Made by a program: the position numbers and the translations under genes
Shown: positions 1 to 9,887 of the stretch, piece after piece
Layout of the letters: each line of letters begins with the position of its first letter
Position numbering within the stretch: the stretch's first letter is position 1
The notes under the pieces: generated by a model
What the model saw: the letters and a program-made list of their open reading frames with translations, nothing else
Told to the model about the DNA's origin: nothing
Databases searched by the model: none
Origin: an uncultured Clostridia bacterium
GTDB lineage: Bacteria > Bacillota > Clostridia > UBA1381
Direction: 5' to 3'
NCBI GenBank assembly: GCA_934454215.1
Contig: CAKSGG010000055.1
Coordinates: 1-20,217 of the forward strand
DNA: 20,217 bases

Positions 1-216
1 GCGATAAAATCGGGCGATTATACCTTGACGGGTACAAGCGATATTGCTTTTAACGATAGCGAGAATATTTCCGATTATGCGCAAGAGGCTGTTTCGCAAA
101 TGTCAAAAGCGGGTATAGTATCGGGAGATGAAAACCGTAACTTTAACCCGTTAAATCCGGCAACAAGAGCGGAGGCGGCAAAAATTATATATCTTGCAAC
201 ACAGAAAATCAAATAA
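1..216 (+). CDS. C-terminal end of an SLH-domain surface protein (partial)
   Basis: The reading frame is open from the first base and ends at a TAA at 214-216, so only the last 71 residues of a longer protein are visible. Most of this tail is one S-layer homology repeat. It starts at FNDSENISDYAQEAVSQM, continues through the typical turn KAGIVSGDENRNFNPLNPAT, and ends with RAEAAKIIY. SLH repeats bind pyruvylated secondary cell wall polymers in Gram-positive bacteria, so the full protein is probably exported and held on the cell wall by a C-terminal SLH cluster. The catalytic or binding part lies upstream and cannot be judged. An internal TTG at 25 could be read as a start, but the frame is open upstream and no ribosome binding site supports it. 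The next gene follows after 30 bases and also carries SLH repeats, which suggests a shared surface role. Confidence 0.88.
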   Translation, partial: AIKSGDYTLTGTSDIAFNDSENISDYAQEAVSQMSKAGIVSGDENRNFNPLNPATRAEAAKIIYLATQKIK

Positions 217-246
217 GAAACGAATCGAAATAAAGGAGGAGAACCT

Positions 247-2958
247 ATGATTTTAAAAAGATTTAATTCTATATTATTATGTTTGATGATTTTGGCGACA
301 TCGGTGTCATTCTCGTATGCCGCCGAGACCGAAAGCGTTGAAAACGGCGGAACGTCCAAAGAGCTTTATGTTCTGTCATATCTCGGAATTATTGATATGA
401 CCGAGGACGAAGTAAAAACAAAGGCGGTAACAAGAGCGGACTTTTCGGAATACCTTTGCAAGGCGATAAAGACGGGTGAGGTTAAGGGTAAGGTATATTT
501 TAACGATGTTCAAACCGACTGTTGGGCAGAGGGTTATATAAACGCACTTTATGAGGCCGGAATTATAAGCCCGGCGGCAGATAAGATGTTCAACCCGAAT
601 GATGCGATTACATACGAACAGGCTTGCAAAATGCTTGTGTACGCATTGGGCTACGGAAAGTGGGTAGATTATAACGGCGGCTCTATGAGTATCTTTACTC
701 AAATTGCGTCAAGGTCAAAATTCGGAATTACACCGTCCGATGCCGATAAGCTTTCGGTCGATGAATGTGCGTTATTGCTGTACAAGGCGATGCAGGTTGA
801 CCTTCCCGAGTTTACCGGTGAGAGGGTAAAGACCGGTGATACATTGTTTGAATCGTATCACGGAATATATATAAAGACAGGTCGGGTCAGAACGGTTGCA
901 AGTCTAAGTTTAGACAACAAATTCTTTGATGACGGAAGAGTTCAGATAGATAACGAATTGTTCTATGTTGACGGTGGCTGTAATTTAAAAGACTTTTTCG
1001 GACAAAATGTTGAGTATATCTATAAAAAATCCGATGATGATAACCTTGTTATATATGCGGAAAGAGTGAATGAGGGGGATAAAATAACCGTAAGCTCTAA
1101 GGATATAAAATCGGTTGACGAAAAGGGCGGAAGTCTTGAGTATTATACAGACAACGGTTCTAAGACCAAAACAATAAGCTTTTCCGCAAAGTCGGATGTA
1201 TTCTTTAACGGAGAAGTTATGGAAACGCATTTAAGCGACAGAATACAAGAATTTTTAGATGAAGAACGCAAGGGTAAGATTGAGTTTATCAAAGCCGGAG
1301 GGGCATCGGAATTTAATCTTATTAACATCATAAGCTATGAGGTTTTTGTTATCGGAATGCATGACAAAAACACGGAGACGATATATGATTATTATAATTC
1401 CGCAAACAAAACGGAACTCGATGATGTCGAATACTTGAATATTATCGATACAAACGGAATGAGTTCAAGCCTTCCGACGACTTTCCCGGCAACAGTGCTG
1501 ATTGCGAAAGCGGATAATAATGAAAGCATTGAGATAGTTTGTTGTAACGAAAAGAAAGACCTTTCCGTATCATCGACAAACAATACCGAGCGTGAAATTA
1601 CCGTTGACGGAAAAGTGTATAAAATAGACAAAGCGGCATTTGAAAGACAAAACGGAGATATAAAAGCGGGAAAAACCTATTCGGTAACATTTGATAATTT
1701 TGGCGAGATAGTATATATCACGCAAAAAAACAGTGATGATTTAAAGGTCGGATGGTTAAAGAAAGGATATTTGATTGATAAAGGATTCGGCGAATATTCA
1801 CTTTGTCTTGATATTTATGACCATACAGAGGGAAAAGCGCATAAGCTCTATATGGCGGACAGCATAACCATAGACGCAGAAAAATACAAAGCGGAAAAAT
1901 ATCGTGCGGTTGTTTCGGCTCTGCCCGGTACAAACGAGCTTGACGAGAGCCGCCAATATGTAAGAATTGAACCGCAAATTATCAGATATTCGCTAAACGA
2001 TAATAATGATATTACCAATATGGACACGGCGAACTGCGGAACAAACGAGGATAAGGACAACAGTCTGACAGAGGTTGGAAGCGGTGAGAAGTATTTCTCA
2101 GCATCGAATTCGTGGCTCGGAATAGATATGATGTGGCAAAACGGCTATACAAAAATGTTTATGGTCCCCGAGGTAAGTGCGGACGGATATATCTATATTA
2201 ACGGTGACCGCCGCGATGACGATGACAGCATGTACAGCAATTCGCTGATTTTATCGGATTGGCACAGATATAATGTTGTCGGATACAAATGGTCGGACGA
2301 ATCGTGGAACAGTGAGGCAATAGTTGTAAAACAGACATCGACAAAGGCGTATGATTACTGCTTGCTCTTTGATTCAATATACACCGAAATTGATTCGGAC
2401 GGTATGATAAAAGATGTGTTGAAATGCGAGAGAGAGGGCGGCGAAGTTACTTTCTTTATCGATTCAACGATGAAAGAAAAGGCGAATGCCTTAAAACAGG
2501 GTGATATTTTCACGGTCGATACGGATTACAGCGGAAAGACGGCGATCAACATAACAAAAATGTTTGATTGCGGGACACGTACATTTGAGAGTTACGGCAG
2601 TTATACCGATCCGAACAGATATTGGTACAGAGAAAACCCGCCCACAGAGAGTACGGTCGGCGGTCTCGGCGGCTGGCGCGTGGATCATGCACAGCTTGCA
2701 AAGGGTTATGCAAAGACAATAAAGGGAAGCATGCTTTCGATTGCATATACATTATCCGATGCTCGTGACGGAAAATCCACAATGCCAAAGGGCGGTGTAC
2801 CCGTTACGATTTATGAAAAGGATTCACCGACAAAAGAAAAGATTTATTCGGGCAGTATAAACGATATTAAAACATACGATGTTTTCGGCGAGGATTGTTC
2901 ACTTGTTGTATATTGCGCTTACAGCGGACGTGTAAGAGAAATTATTGTTTACAAATAA
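247..2958 (+). CDS. SLH-domain surface protein with large unrecognised beta-rich body
   Basis: This encodes 903 residues. The ATG at 247 follows a strong AAAGGAGGA site and opens a signal peptide of about 25 residues with a hydrophobic core and a predicted cut near SYA. Residues about 38-75 form a first, imperfect SLH repeat (LSYLGIID ... TRADFSEYL). Residues about 84-135 form a clear second one (FNDVQTDCWAEGYINALYEA ... ITYEQACKMLVYALG). Residues 136-190 look like a degenerate third. The remaining 700 residues match no catalytic family I recognise. They contain recurring beta-strand phrases such as GQNVEYIYKKSDDDNLVIY and KAGKTYSVTFDNFGEIVYI, which look like two copies of a strand-rich accessory module. 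I see no catalytic motif. It is probably exported and bound to the cell wall, and the next gene begins 14 bases downstream. A scaffold, glycan-binding or anchoring role is inference from context. Confidence 0.85.
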   Translation: MILKRFNSILLCLMILATSVSFSYAAETESVENGGTSKELYVLSYLGIIDMTEDEVKTKAVTRADFSEYLCKAIKTGEVKGKVYFNDVQTDCWAEGYINALYEAGIISPAADKMFNPNDAITYEQACKMLVYALGYGKWVDYNGGSMSIFTQIASRSKFGITPSDADKLSVDECALLLYKAMQVDLPEFTGERVKTGDTLFESYHGIYIKTGRVRTVASLSLDNKFFDDGRVQIDNELFYVDGGCNLKDFFGQNVEYIYKKSDDDNLVIYAERVNEGDKITVSSKDIKSVDEKGGSLEYYTDNGSKTKTISFSAKSDVFFNGEVMETHLSDRIQEFLDEERKGKIEFIKAGGASEFNLINIISYEVFVIGMHDKNTETIYDYYNSANKTELDDVEYLNIIDTNGMSSSLPTTFPATVLIAKADNNESIEIVCCNEKKDLSVSSTNNTEREITVDGKVYKIDKAAFERQNGDIKAGKTYSVTFDNFGEIVYITQKNSDDLKVGWLKKGYLIDKGFGEYSLCLDIYDHTEGKAHKLYMADSITIDAEKYKAEKYRAVVSALPGTNELDESRQYVRIEPQIIRYSLNDNNDITNMDTANCGTNEDKDNSLTEVGSGEKYFSASNSWLGIDMMWQNGYTKMFMVPEVSADGYIYINGDRRDDDDSMYSNSLILSDWHRYNVVGYKWSDESWNSEAIVVKQTSTKAYDYCLLFDSIYTEIDSDGMIKDVLKCEREGGEVTFFIDSTMKEKANALKQGDIFTVDTDYSGKTAINITKMFDCGTRTFESYGSYTDPNRYWYRENPPTESTVGGLGGWRVDHAQLAKGYAKTIKGSMLSIAYTLSDARDGKSTMPKGGVPVTIYEKDSPTKEKIYSGSINDIKTYDVFGEDCSLVVYCAYSGRVREIIVYK

Positions 2959-2972
2959 GGGGATTGAGCATT

Positions 2973-5900
2973 ATGCCAAGATATAAAATAATGAGCATTT
3001 TTCTTGCGGCGGCTCTGTTTGTAAGCTTTTCGATACAGAATATGCCGAACTTGCAGGTGTATGCGGCGAATGACACCTTGTTTAGTGAGAGCTTTGACGA
3101 TTATTCGGACGCATCCTTGCGAAATGTATGGAAAACGGACAGCGATACGCAAAGCAATATTACATACGAGGCAAGCGGAAAAAGCAAAGGCTGTTTAAAA
3201 ATCACAGCGTCCGGTTCGAAACCGGTGAGCTGTTCAAAAACGCTTAGTTCGCCAATTGATGCGGATAAATTTATGCTTGAATTTTTTGTTAAAGGCGATG
3301 CCCAGTCAAGACTTAGCTTTATTGATGAGTCGGGCAAGGACATAAACGTGCTTCAATGGGAAGATGAGAAAATTTCGTATTCGTCAAGCGGCACAAGCAG
3401 ATTTGGCACAATAAGCGAAATAAGCCTGACCGACACAGCAGAGCGGTGGAATAAAATCAAGCTGTATGTTGACAAAACCGCAAAGAGCTATACTGTTGTC
3501 AGCGGAAGCGGAACGGCTCAAAGGAGTTATACCGCAGATTTTAACAGAGTATGCGGCATAAAGTTTTACCTAACAAAAAGCCTGTTAAAGAGTATATGTA
3601 TTGACGAGCTTAATATTATAGGCTTTGATAGTGTCGAGAAACAGTCCTCGGCAAGACTTGAATTTGTAAGCGGCAATGAAAAGTCAAGCGGCGCTGTGTT
3701 CGTTTATAATGATGATATAACCGATAAAGGGTTAGAGCTGAATTGCGTAACGGGCAAAAACAGCTCCGGCGGTTATATTGTTAAAAAGGACAAAGGCGTT
3801 ATATCGGTTGACATTGACGGCGACAGCGTTCTGACTTGTGAAAACGGCAAAAACGTATTTGTTGATATAAAATATCAAGATGTCGGTTACGGTTGGTTTT
3901 ATCTGAGGTACAAAACCGACGGCGGCGAGATTGTTAATACAAAAGAGGTGTGCCTGTACAACAGCGGCGATACAATAACAAAAACATTTGTGCTTTGTGA
4001 CGCGGCGATAAACACATCGGACGGCGGAGCGGATTTTGCGGATTTGAAGATTTTGACCCATAAGGCAGAGAGCGATTTGTCAAACGCCGACGGCTATGTT
4101 AATTCGCGCTATTCCGTCCCGATTTCGGAAGTGAATATTTATCAAAACGGAACATATTCGCCGATAAAAACACAGGTGAGCTCAAACAACCCGGGCAATA
4201 TATTTTTCGGTGACGAAACGCCGTCGTTTAAGGTTGACCTGAATAACAAAAGCACAAATTCGCAAGGCTTTTCGCTAAAGTATACCCTCAATAAATACGA
4301 CAAGGAAATGACAAAGAGCGAGATACACAGCGAGATAAAGAATTTTTCGATTAGTGCCGATTCGAATAAGTCGTTTAACATAACGGCGCCAAAGGTCGAG
4401 TATGGACTGTACAGCCTTGATGTCGAAATTTATAACTCGGGCGGTATCAGCCAAGAAAAGATGTCGATTCCGTTTTCGAGGTGTATGAAAAACACCGTGC
4501 TGAACGAAAGTATGGGTACAAACCTACACGTCACCAATCCGGATCAAGGTGATGCCGATATTGCATTATCCTTGATGAAAAATGCGGGAATGGGTGCTTT
4601 GAGAGATGTCATTGCCTGGTATTATTACGAGAAAACGCCGGGGGCGTATAAGCTGACCGAACGCCAAGAGGCTCTTTTGGATGCGGCGGAAAAGTATAAT
4701 ATTGACGTTTTGCTCATACCGCTCGGACGAAACGGAATTTATGACGGAATGTTATCAAACCCAACGCTTATGACAAAAGAGGCGGCGGTGCATTACGGCG
4801 ACTTTGTTTATAACCTCTTGAAAGAGGATAAGATTCGCCGTACGGTGAAAAAGATTGAGATATGGAACGAGCCTGATATAGGAATATCGAATATCGACCC
4901 CGACAAAGAGGTTGACGCAACAAACGTTTCAAACAGCGAGAATTACAGGTATCGGGCAAAGCTGTATTCGGATATGCTGATTGAGGGATACAAAGGTGCG
5001 GCGAGAGCCGAAACAGAGCTGCAAAAGGATTATATGATAGGCGGCTTTTCCATGCAAAGCTATTGGTGGTGGTCGGCAGGGAGAAAATATATGGATTTAA
5101 CGCTTGATAATCTTAAAAATTCAGAGGATGCGGCGCAATACGGCAACGGACAGTTTTTCGATGTTTTTGCCATACATCCGTATTACGGAAAGGACACCGA
5201 AAACGGATACGAGGGAACATATGTAACCAACCAATTTGACGGAGTTGCGGCGGAGATCGAAAGCTATAAGGGCTTGATAACCGGCGGTATGGAGTTCGGC
5301 GCAAACAACGTGGATAAGTGGACAAAGGCAAAGGGCGCGGTAACCGGAAACACATATGACTTTAAGCTTAAAGACGGCGCGTGGTGTACCGAGTTCGGAC
5401 TTTCCACCGCAATGTTTCCTAACGGGGTTTCGACAGGTATGAAAGAGGTCGGAACAGACGCCGATTCAAACCCGATTTATGAAAAACAAGCGGATCGGGA
5501 TTGGCAGCAGGCAATTAAGCTTATGCGAGGTTTTGACGTAATAAAAACGGCGGACCCTGCCAATAAGGTTTGGTTCTATGACTTTATCGATGACGGCGTT
5601 CGGGATAACGAACACGAATATAAATTCGGTATGCTAAATAACTGGGACGATACGGTTCCGTATTCGGCGAAATATTCGTATCTTGCGGCGGCAGCATATA
5701 ACAAGCTGACCGAGGGTGCGACAGACGCCGAGATGCTTGATGATTATATGAAATATACCGATAATCTCGAGAACGGACGAAAGTATTCGACCCTGACGTT
5801 TATATCAAAATATACAACGCCGAAACGTAAGGTGTATATGATGCGAACGACAAAATCCGAACCACAGTATATAAGCCCGTGGGAGATATGCCAAGGCAAA

Positions 5901-6404
5901 GGCTTTTCGACAAACATAAATAATCTTAAATTCTATGATATGCTGGGAAACAGGATAGACTCGGCACAGATAGTAAGCGGAAACAAGTTTAAGGTGACAA
6001 GAGAACCGTATTATGTTGTCGAGGGCGATGCCACAGACATTGACGGCGATTCGGATATTCCGAAAATAAGCTTTATAAAAGATAACGATACCGAAAATGT
6101 CTATGAAACAATCTCAAAAGATGAAATAAATATATCATCGTTTAAGTTTATGATTGACTTTGAAAAAACAACAGAGCCGTCGGATTATAGGGTGATAATC
6201 GCCCTTTATGATGACGACAGATTGGTTCAGACGCTTTATAAGTATAAATACAGCGGAGTAACCTCGGGCGATAATAAAAAGGTCTTTTCGGTCAACGGAA
6301 TAAAGCCGGATACAAAATTCGATAAGTTAAAAATAATAGCGGTTGAAGATACGAATAATATTAAGCCCATAGCAAGGGCGTTTGAAAGCATAAGAGAGGA
6401 GTGA
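2973..6404 (+). CDS. Secreted putative clan GH-A glycoside hydrolase with N-terminal binding module
   Basis: This encodes 1143 residues from the ATG at 2973, which has a GGGGA site ten bases upstream and opens a signal peptide (hydrophobic stretch IFLAAALFVSFSI, cut near VYA). The frame extends upstream to 2895, but that part overlaps the previous gene and would put a non-signal sequence in front of the leader. Residues about 35-245 look like a LamG-like or carbohydrate-binding beta-sandwich (SESFDDYSDASL ... ELNIIGF). Residues 250-530 are further beta-rich modules. A TIM-barrel-like region spans about 535-900. It has IEIWNEPD with E633 as the likely acid/base and AWCTEFGLS with E807 as the likely nucleophile, the clan GH-A arrangement. 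The last 110 residues form an Ig-like module (VIIALYDDDRLVQTL ... NNIKPIA). The enzyme probably cuts a polysaccharide outside the cell. GH39 or a related family is possible, but I cannot assign a family or substrate. Confidence 0.83.
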   Translation: MPRYKIMSIFLAAALFVSFSIQNMPNLQVYAANDTLFSESFDDYSDASLRNVWKTDSDTQSNITYEASGKSKGCLKITASGSKPVSCSKTLSSPIDADKFMLEFFVKGDAQSRLSFIDESGKDINVLQWEDEKISYSSSGTSRFGTISEISLTDTAERWNKIKLYVDKTAKSYTVVSGSGTAQRSYTADFNRVCGIKFYLTKSLLKSICIDELNIIGFDSVEKQSSARLEFVSGNEKSSGAVFVYNDDITDKGLELNCVTGKNSSGGYIVKKDKGVISVDIDGDSVLTCENGKNVFVDIKYQDVGYGWFYLRYKTDGGEIVNTKEVCLYNSGDTITKTFVLCDAAINTSDGGADFADLKILTHKAESDLSNADGYVNSRYSVPISEVNIYQNGTYSPIKTQVSSNNPGNIFFGDETPSFKVDLNNKSTNSQGFSLKYTLNKYDKEMTKSEIHSEIKNFSISADSNKSFNITAPKVEYGLYSLDVEIYNSGGISQEKMSIPFSRCMKNTVLNESMGTNLHVTNPDQGDADIALSLMKNAGMGALRDVIAWYYYEKTPGAYKLTERQEALLDAAEKYNIDVLLIPLGRNGIYDGMLSNPTLMTKEAAVHYGDFVYNLLKEDKIRRTVKKIEIWNEPDIGISNIDPDKEVDATNVSNSENYRYRAKLYSDMLIEGYKGAARAETELQKDYMIGGFSMQSYWWWSAGRKYMDLTLDNLKNSEDAAQYGNGQFFDVFAIHPYYGKDTENGYEGTYVTNQFDGVAAEIESYKGLITGGMEFGANNVDKWTKAKGAVTGNTYDFKLKDGAWCTEFGLSTAMFPNGVSTGMKEVGTDADSNPIYEKQADRDWQQAIKLMRGFDVIKTADPANKVWFYDFIDDGVRDNEHEYKFGMLNNWDDTVPYSAKYSYLAAAAYNKLTEGATDAEMLDDYMKYTDNLENGRKYSTLTFISKYTTPKRKVYMMRTTKSEPQYISPWEICQGKGFSTNINNLKFYDMLGNRIDSAQIVSGNKFKVTREPYYVVEGDATDIDGDSDIPKISFIKDNDTENVYETISKDEINISSFKFMIDFEKTTEPSDYRVIIALYDDDRLVQTLYKYKYSGVTSGDNKKVFSVNGIKPDTKFDKLKIIAVEDTNNIKPIARAFESIREE

Positions 6405-6411
6405 CAAAAAA

Positions 6412-9400
6412 ATGAAACATTTTAAAAGATTAACAGCCTTGATTTCGGCTTTTGCGATAATGCTGTGCTTTCCGAACGGATTCGGCGCAGAGAAAAAGCC
6501 GGAGCATAAATTCAGTTCGGATAAGAATGTTGCTGAGGCTTTTCTTGATGACAACTTTGAATCGAGCGGATTTTCATATGTTAATTTCGGCTCGGTCGAG
6601 GGTGCGAATGTCGGAATGAGAGGCGGTGAGTATTGTTGGGTGCTTGACCCGAAAAACAGCCAGACAAAAGCACAGCTTAACTTCATTTTTTCCGATGACT
6701 TTAAGCCGAAATCCGAATTTGACGGAACAGAGTATGAATTCGAGATAGAATATTATGATGATTTGTCATCGTTTTTTCAGGTGAATTGCGATACCTATGG
6801 CGAAGCGGAAATTTATGAGGAGAGAATGGTATTTTGCAGCAGCAAAAGAGCATGGAGCACTCTTAAATTCACCGTTCAAAACGCTAAGTTCAACAAAGAG
6901 CTTGACGGAAAGTATGATTTCAGTATTACCCTAAAACCGTCAAACCTCGGCACAACAGACGTGATATCAGAGGGCGAGGTCGGAATACGCAAGGTAACGG
7001 TAACGAAAAAACCGGCAAAGAACCCGATTTATGTAAAGTCGGCAAGGACCAAGCGTTCGTCAAATTCTTTTGAGTGGTACATAGACGAAAAAGAGGTTGA
7101 TTCGGTTATCGAAAACCTTTCCGATACCGAAAAGTCGGTTAATATCCGTCACAGGATAGTGTCGGATTCATACGATGTGGTTTTTGAAAAGACGGAAGAC
7201 GTAACCTTTAAGCCGAAAGAGAGCAAGAACTTTTCAATCGACGCAGGCGAGGTTCAAAAATGCGGAAGATATTGGTATGAGGTCTATGTATCGTCTGAAG
7301 ATAAAAGCATTGACAGCACATTCAGACCGATAAGGGTTGCCATTTTAAAAACAGACCCGAACGGAATAAAGGACGATAATATTTCATTTTCGGTTGCGTG
7401 GACATCTTATCCTAAAGAACGCCAAAAAATGCTTGCCGATACACTTGCACTGACAAATTCGTTCGGCGCACGCCTGAATGTGAGCTGGCGTGATATGTTA
7501 AACGATTCCGGTGAACCCGATTGGAGCAAGAGCACTTGCGCATATCCCTATAAGCTTTTGACGGAAAAAGGAATGAACGCATACTTCCTTATTTGGGGAA
7601 CAAGCAGTACGGTTGCGCCGGGGCTGGCTTATAGAGAAATGCCCAAAACCCCGGAACAGCTTGAAAAGTGGAAGACGTTTTGCAGAACCGTTGCCGAGGT
7701 AACAAAGGGGACTACCCCTCGTTTTGAGGTATGGAACGAGCCTAACCTATCTAATTTTAACTATAATGTAAACATAGACAATGGTTATACATGGACGAAA
7801 ATGGGTGTGGCGGCGCACGAAGCTATAACAGAGGTGAACCCAAATGCAATTGTGGCAGGCCCCGGCGTAACGGGAATATATCAGGGAGAAGAATATACCA
7901 CGTCAAATTATATAGGCGGCAAGCATTTTTTTGAACAGGCAATGGAAGCCGGAATGTGGAAGACGTTTGACACAATATCCATACATTCATATATGTACTC
8001 CGCACCCGAGGGTACGGCGGGTCCGGCGGAGATCCAAGCCCTCAAGGATATGTATACCGCAAAGGGAGTGCCCGAACCCAAAGCGATGATAACCGAGGCG
8101 GGATATACAACAACGAGCAGCTATGTTCAAACGCCGTATGTTCAGGGCGCTCTGAATGTCAGATATGTGCTGTATTATAAGGCGAACAACGCATTGGATG
8201 ATATTGTATGCCTCTATAACTATGACAGAATCGGTTATCAGGATAACCAGAGAGAGTCAAGCTTTGGACACGTAGAGTCATCGTATGACGGTAACAAAAG
8301 ATACGGAACATACGGCTTTCCTCGCGATTCGGCGCTTATGGTTACCGCAATGAATTATGTTATGGCAAAGTCAGACTTTGTAAAGTTTTATAAAAGCGAT
8401 GACGATATAGTCCAAATAAACGAGTATAACAGCCGAAAGTGGGATAAAAAGTTTATCACACTGCATTCAACAGGTGACGAGAGAGTTGTAACCCTTAAAT
8501 TAAATACGGATAAGGTAACGTATTATGACGAATGGGGCAACGAACAAGAGGTCTATGGCAATAACGGCTTGTTTACATTCTGTGCAAAATCCGCACCGGT
8601 ATATATCTTGGGCGATATAAACGGTGTGGAGATAGTCGACAATAAGACGTTTATCGGATACAACGAAATAAAAACCGAGTGTGCGGTCGACAATACGACA
8701 ACCGTTTTGGTGAATAATTATTCGGATAAAGATTATTCGATAGAGGCTGTTGCACCGAGCTGTGCCGAGATTGTCGAAACAACGGATTTAAAAGCGGGTT
8801 CAACGGGAAACGTTACTCTTAAAAATTACGCCCCGGTCGGTACGGAATATACAATAAAGCTTAATATCAAGGACGGAGATAAAACGGTTCAATCTCTCGA
8901 TTATGTAATTGAATCGGATATGCCGGTCAAGGTTGAACTTGAATGTGAGCTTGCCGAGGGAAATGACATAAATCGCTGGAAAGGCAAGCTTAAGGTCAAA
9001 AACGTTTCGGCGAACTCATCGCTTAAAGGAAAGATAAAGTTCACGGGGCCGAGCCTTTTTGACGGAATGGGCGACATAGACATAGGTCTGATTCCGAGAG
9101 GAAGAACCGGCGAGGTTGAATTTAACCTGCCCAAGCTTGTCAAAAAGGGACAGTATACGTTTGAGTATCAGCTGACCAACGAGGATAAAAACATATATAA
9201 ATTCTCTCAGCCGCTCGACTTTACCGTTGCGACATACGCCGAGAAAAAACCGACAATTGACGGCGTTTTGGAACCGGGTGAATGGAAGTATGATTCATCG
9301 ATGTACGCCGACAGCCTTGAACAGATAAAAAGGCTTCCGAATTGGAAAGGCCCCGATGACTTATCGGGACGAAGCGCAATAGAATGGGACGAAGATAACC

Positions 9401-9867
9401 TTTATATGTATGCCGAGGTAACGGATGATATATTCAGGAATGTAAGTCCGCCAAGTTCAAACTGGAACGGTGACTCAATACAGTTCGGTATTATATTTAA
9501 AGACAGCGGAGTTGTCCTTATCGGTCAGGCAGGCACGACATTCCATGAAATAGGCGTTGCTCTTTCGCCGACAGGTCCGGCTGTATACAGGTACTTATCA
9601 CAGGACGGTCATTATCCCGAGGGTGCGGTCGAAAATACAGAGGTTATGGTTAAGAGAAACGGCAACAAGACCATTTATGAGGTGAGAATCCCCTGGAAGG
9701 ATCTCTTGCTTCCGAATCAACAGCCGAAAGAGGGCGACACAATGGGATATTCGTTCTTGATAAACGAGGACGACGGCGAAGGCAGAAACGGTTGGATTGA
9801 ATACGCAAGCGGAATAGGCTTAAACAAAGATACAAGCCTGTTTACCGTACTTAAGCTTATAAAATAA
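6412..9867 (+). CDS. Secreted putative clan GH-A glycoside hydrolase with C-terminal CBM9-like module
   Basis: This encodes 1151 residues. The ATG at 6412 is seven bases after the previous stop, and its ribosome binding site (GAGAGGAG) overlaps the last codons of that gene, so translation may be coupled. Residues 1-26 are a signal peptide ending near GFGA. Residues about 35-195 look like a beta-sandwich binding module and 200-310 like an Ig-like linker. The catalytic barrel lies at about 315-690, with FEVWNEPN (E443, likely acid/base) and AMITEAGYTT (E562, likely nucleophile). Two Ig-like stretches follow at about 745-940. Residues about 946-1151 resemble a CBM9/DOMON-type sugar-binding domain: PTIDGVLEPGEW, then WDEDNLYMYAEVTDD and WNGDSIQFGI, matching the usual order. 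It shares the GH-A motif pair with its upstream neighbour but has a different spacing between the two glutamates (119 versus 174 residues), so they are not a recent duplicate pair. Substrate unknown. Confidence 0.85.
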   Translation: MKHFKRLTALISAFAIMLCFPNGFGAEKKPEHKFSSDKNVAEAFLDDNFESSGFSYVNFGSVEGANVGMRGGEYCWVLDPKNSQTKAQLNFIFSDDFKPKSEFDGTEYEFEIEYYDDLSSFFQVNCDTYGEAEIYEERMVFCSSKRAWSTLKFTVQNAKFNKELDGKYDFSITLKPSNLGTTDVISEGEVGIRKVTVTKKPAKNPIYVKSARTKRSSNSFEWYIDEKEVDSVIENLSDTEKSVNIRHRIVSDSYDVVFEKTEDVTFKPKESKNFSIDAGEVQKCGRYWYEVYVSSEDKSIDSTFRPIRVAILKTDPNGIKDDNISFSVAWTSYPKERQKMLADTLALTNSFGARLNVSWRDMLNDSGEPDWSKSTCAYPYKLLTEKGMNAYFLIWGTSSTVAPGLAYREMPKTPEQLEKWKTFCRTVAEVTKGTTPRFEVWNEPNLSNFNYNVNIDNGYTWTKMGVAAHEAITEVNPNAIVAGPGVTGIYQGEEYTTSNYIGGKHFFEQAMEAGMWKTFDTISIHSYMYSAPEGTAGPAEIQALKDMYTAKGVPEPKAMITEAGYTTTSSYVQTPYVQGALNVRYVLYYKANNALDDIVCLYNYDRIGYQDNQRESSFGHVESSYDGNKRYGTYGFPRDSALMVTAMNYVMAKSDFVKFYKSDDDIVQINEYNSRKWDKKFITLHSTGDERVVTLKLNTDKVTYYDEWGNEQEVYGNNGLFTFCAKSAPVYILGDINGVEIVDNKTFIGYNEIKTECAVDNTTTVLVNNYSDKDYSIEAVAPSCAEIVETTDLKAGSTGNVTLKNYAPVGTEYTIKLNIKDGDKTVQSLDYVIESDMPVKVELECELAEGNDINRWKGKLKVKNVSANSSLKGKIKFTGPSLFDGMGDIDIGLIPRGRTGEVEFNLPKLVKKGQYTFEYQLTNEDKNIYKFSQPLDFTVATYAEKKPTIDGVLEPGEWKYDSSMYADSLEQIKRLPNWKGPDDLSGRSAIEWDEDNLYMYAEVTDDIFRNVSPPSSNWNGDSIQFGIIFKDSGVVLIGQAGTTFHEIGVALSPTGPAVYRYLSQDGHYPEGAVENTEVMVKRNGNKTIYEVRIPWKDLLLPNQQPKEGDTMGYSFLINEDDGEGRNGWIEYASGIGLNKDTSLFTVLKLIK

Positions 9868-9887
9868 CAAGAGGGGTGACTTAATAT

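Noticed and set aside
75..359. Minus-strand frames such as this one throughout the window
   Set aside because: They lie opposite well-supported genes, lack ribosome binding sites and have low-complexity, cysteine- or arginine-rich products typical of antisense shadows.
2895..2972. Upstream extension of the first GH-A enzyme
   Set aside because: It overlaps the preceding gene, and the ATG at 2973 has a ribosome binding site and directly begins a signal peptide.
6021..6062. Calcium-loop-like phrase GDATDIDGDSDIP, resembling a dockerin repeat
   Set aside because: It is a single Asp-rich stretch without the paired 22-residue repeats and helix pattern of a dockerin, so no cellulosome link is claimed.
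7706..7719. Small AGGGGACTACCCCT hairpin inside the second GH-A gene, similar to the intergenic GTAGGGG core
   Set aside because: It is only a 5-bp stem in coding sequence just before the catalytic WNEP motif, and the codons fit the protein, so chance is the simpler explanation.
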